From the NCBI GenBank assembly GCA_016720925.1, contig JADKJR010000005.1, forward strand, positions 368,671 through 432,670: 64,000 nt of DNA, read 5' to 3'. Both the position numbers and the translations under genes were made by a program. Positions 63,890-64,000 of the stretch are shown in pieces; within the stretch, counting starts at the first letter, position 1; each line of letters begins with the position of its first letter. Source of the stretch: Betaproteobacteria bacterium. GTDB taxonomy: Bacteria; Pseudomonadota; Gammaproteobacteria; Burkholderiales; Usitatibacteraceae. The notes beneath the pieces are model-generated. The model worked only from the letters and a program-made list of their open reading frames with translations. It was not told where the DNA came from and did no database searches.

Positions 63890-64000
63890 GATGTCGCATT
63901 TTTTGTTTTCATTTATCGGGGTTATCGCAGCCAGTCGTCGCTAAATGTCATTTGGCTGGTAGTATTGCAAAGGCGCTTCCCCAAAATTTCCCCAAATTTG
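63890..64000. other. Right edge, no gene seen
   Basis: AT-rich, with the near-repeat TTCCCCAAAA/TTTCCCCAAA at 63977-63998. Such strings occur near tyrosine-integrase genes beside tRNA att sites, but no integrase is visible before the window ends. Confidence 0.3.

Noticed and set aside
63715..63912. Short minus frame with LVGREGLNLRPKD
   Set aside because: This pattern is the known false protein from antisense tRNA 3' ends.
63977..63998. Attachment site from TTCCCC repeats
   Set aside because: Too short, no matching copy of the tRNA end in the window and no integrase visible.
1..64000. CRISPR array, rRNA operon or replication origin
   Set aside because: No spaced repeats, rRNA segments or DnaA-box clusters seen on either strand.

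Overview
The window is GC-rich DNA, probably from a betaproteobacterium of the Rhodocyclales type (Sterolibacterium/Denitratisoma/Azoarcus neighbourhood). Two things point there: the content is almost entirely steroid catabolism, and the right end carries a tRNA-Ile gene split by what looks like an Azoarcus-type group I intron. I see no oxygenase in the 64 kb (no cytochrome P450, no Rieske hydroxylase, no flavin hydroxylase or extradiol dioxygenase of the 9,10-seco route). A three-subunit molybdenum hydroxylase, a 3-ketosteroid dehydrogenase and a ketosteroid isomerase are present. That combination fits oxygen-independent (2,3-seco) steroid degradation better than the aerobic route, but the assignment is inferred.

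Layout. 61-10548 (minus): acyl-CoA ligase, nitroreductase, EtfA/EtfB, two acyl-CoA dehydrogenases (ACADs), an Old Yellow Enzyme, a SnoaL-like protein, a second ligase and an SDR. 10713-11850 holds a decayed LuxR-type regulator. 12618-14471 (plus): SDR, small membrane protein, MaoC hydratase. 14490-23832 (minus): aldehyde dehydrogenase, SDR, FadA5-like thiolase, two ACAD pairs and an MBL hydrolase. A divergent HTH gene follows, then 24532-29338 (minus): Ltp2 aldolase, ChsH1, ChsH2, a KstD-like flavoprotein and an SDR. 29533-38978 (plus): thiolase, FadB-type fusion, GMC oxidoreductase, ACAD pair, racemase-like CaiB protein and SDR. 39048-46786 is an accessory, partly decayed stretch: an APS-kinase scrap, a broken SDR, an LLM flavoprotein, an SDR, an EthD-like protein, a LuxR regulator, an MFS remnant, an IS5 remnant between two copies of a 0.4-kb repeat, and a ketosteroid isomerase. 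47008-54407 (plus): CoxG-like protein, FAD, 2Fe-2S and Mo subunits, an LLM flavoprotein, a VOC protein and a CoA transferase. Then come KstD (minus), a CoA transferase plus amidohydrolase (plus), an SDR (minus), a secreted serine hydrolase, an MBL hydrolase, and the intron-containing tRNA.

How the genes could work together. Ligases make side-chain CoA esters; a racemase-like protein may set the C-25 configuration; paired ACADs dehydrogenate and pass electrons to EtfAB; MaoC/ChsH hydratases, SDRs, FadB and the thiolases run beta-oxidation; ChsH1-ChsH2 and Ltp2 remove the last three carbons by retro-aldol cleavage to a 17-ketosteroid. KstD and the isomerase shape ring A, and the molybdoenzyme (AtcABC-like) may hydroxylate it with water. 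The adjacent CoA transferases and amidohydrolase are candidates for the following ring-A steps.

Quality caution. About sixteen protein genes are split by one-base shifts, often at homopolymers, and in nearly all the full family sequence reads through in another frame. I annotate these as one gene each and flag them. Many may be read errors rather than mutations; the LuxR-like region at 10.7-11.9 kb, the MFS/IS5 region and the SDR at 39.3 kb look decayed even allowing for that.
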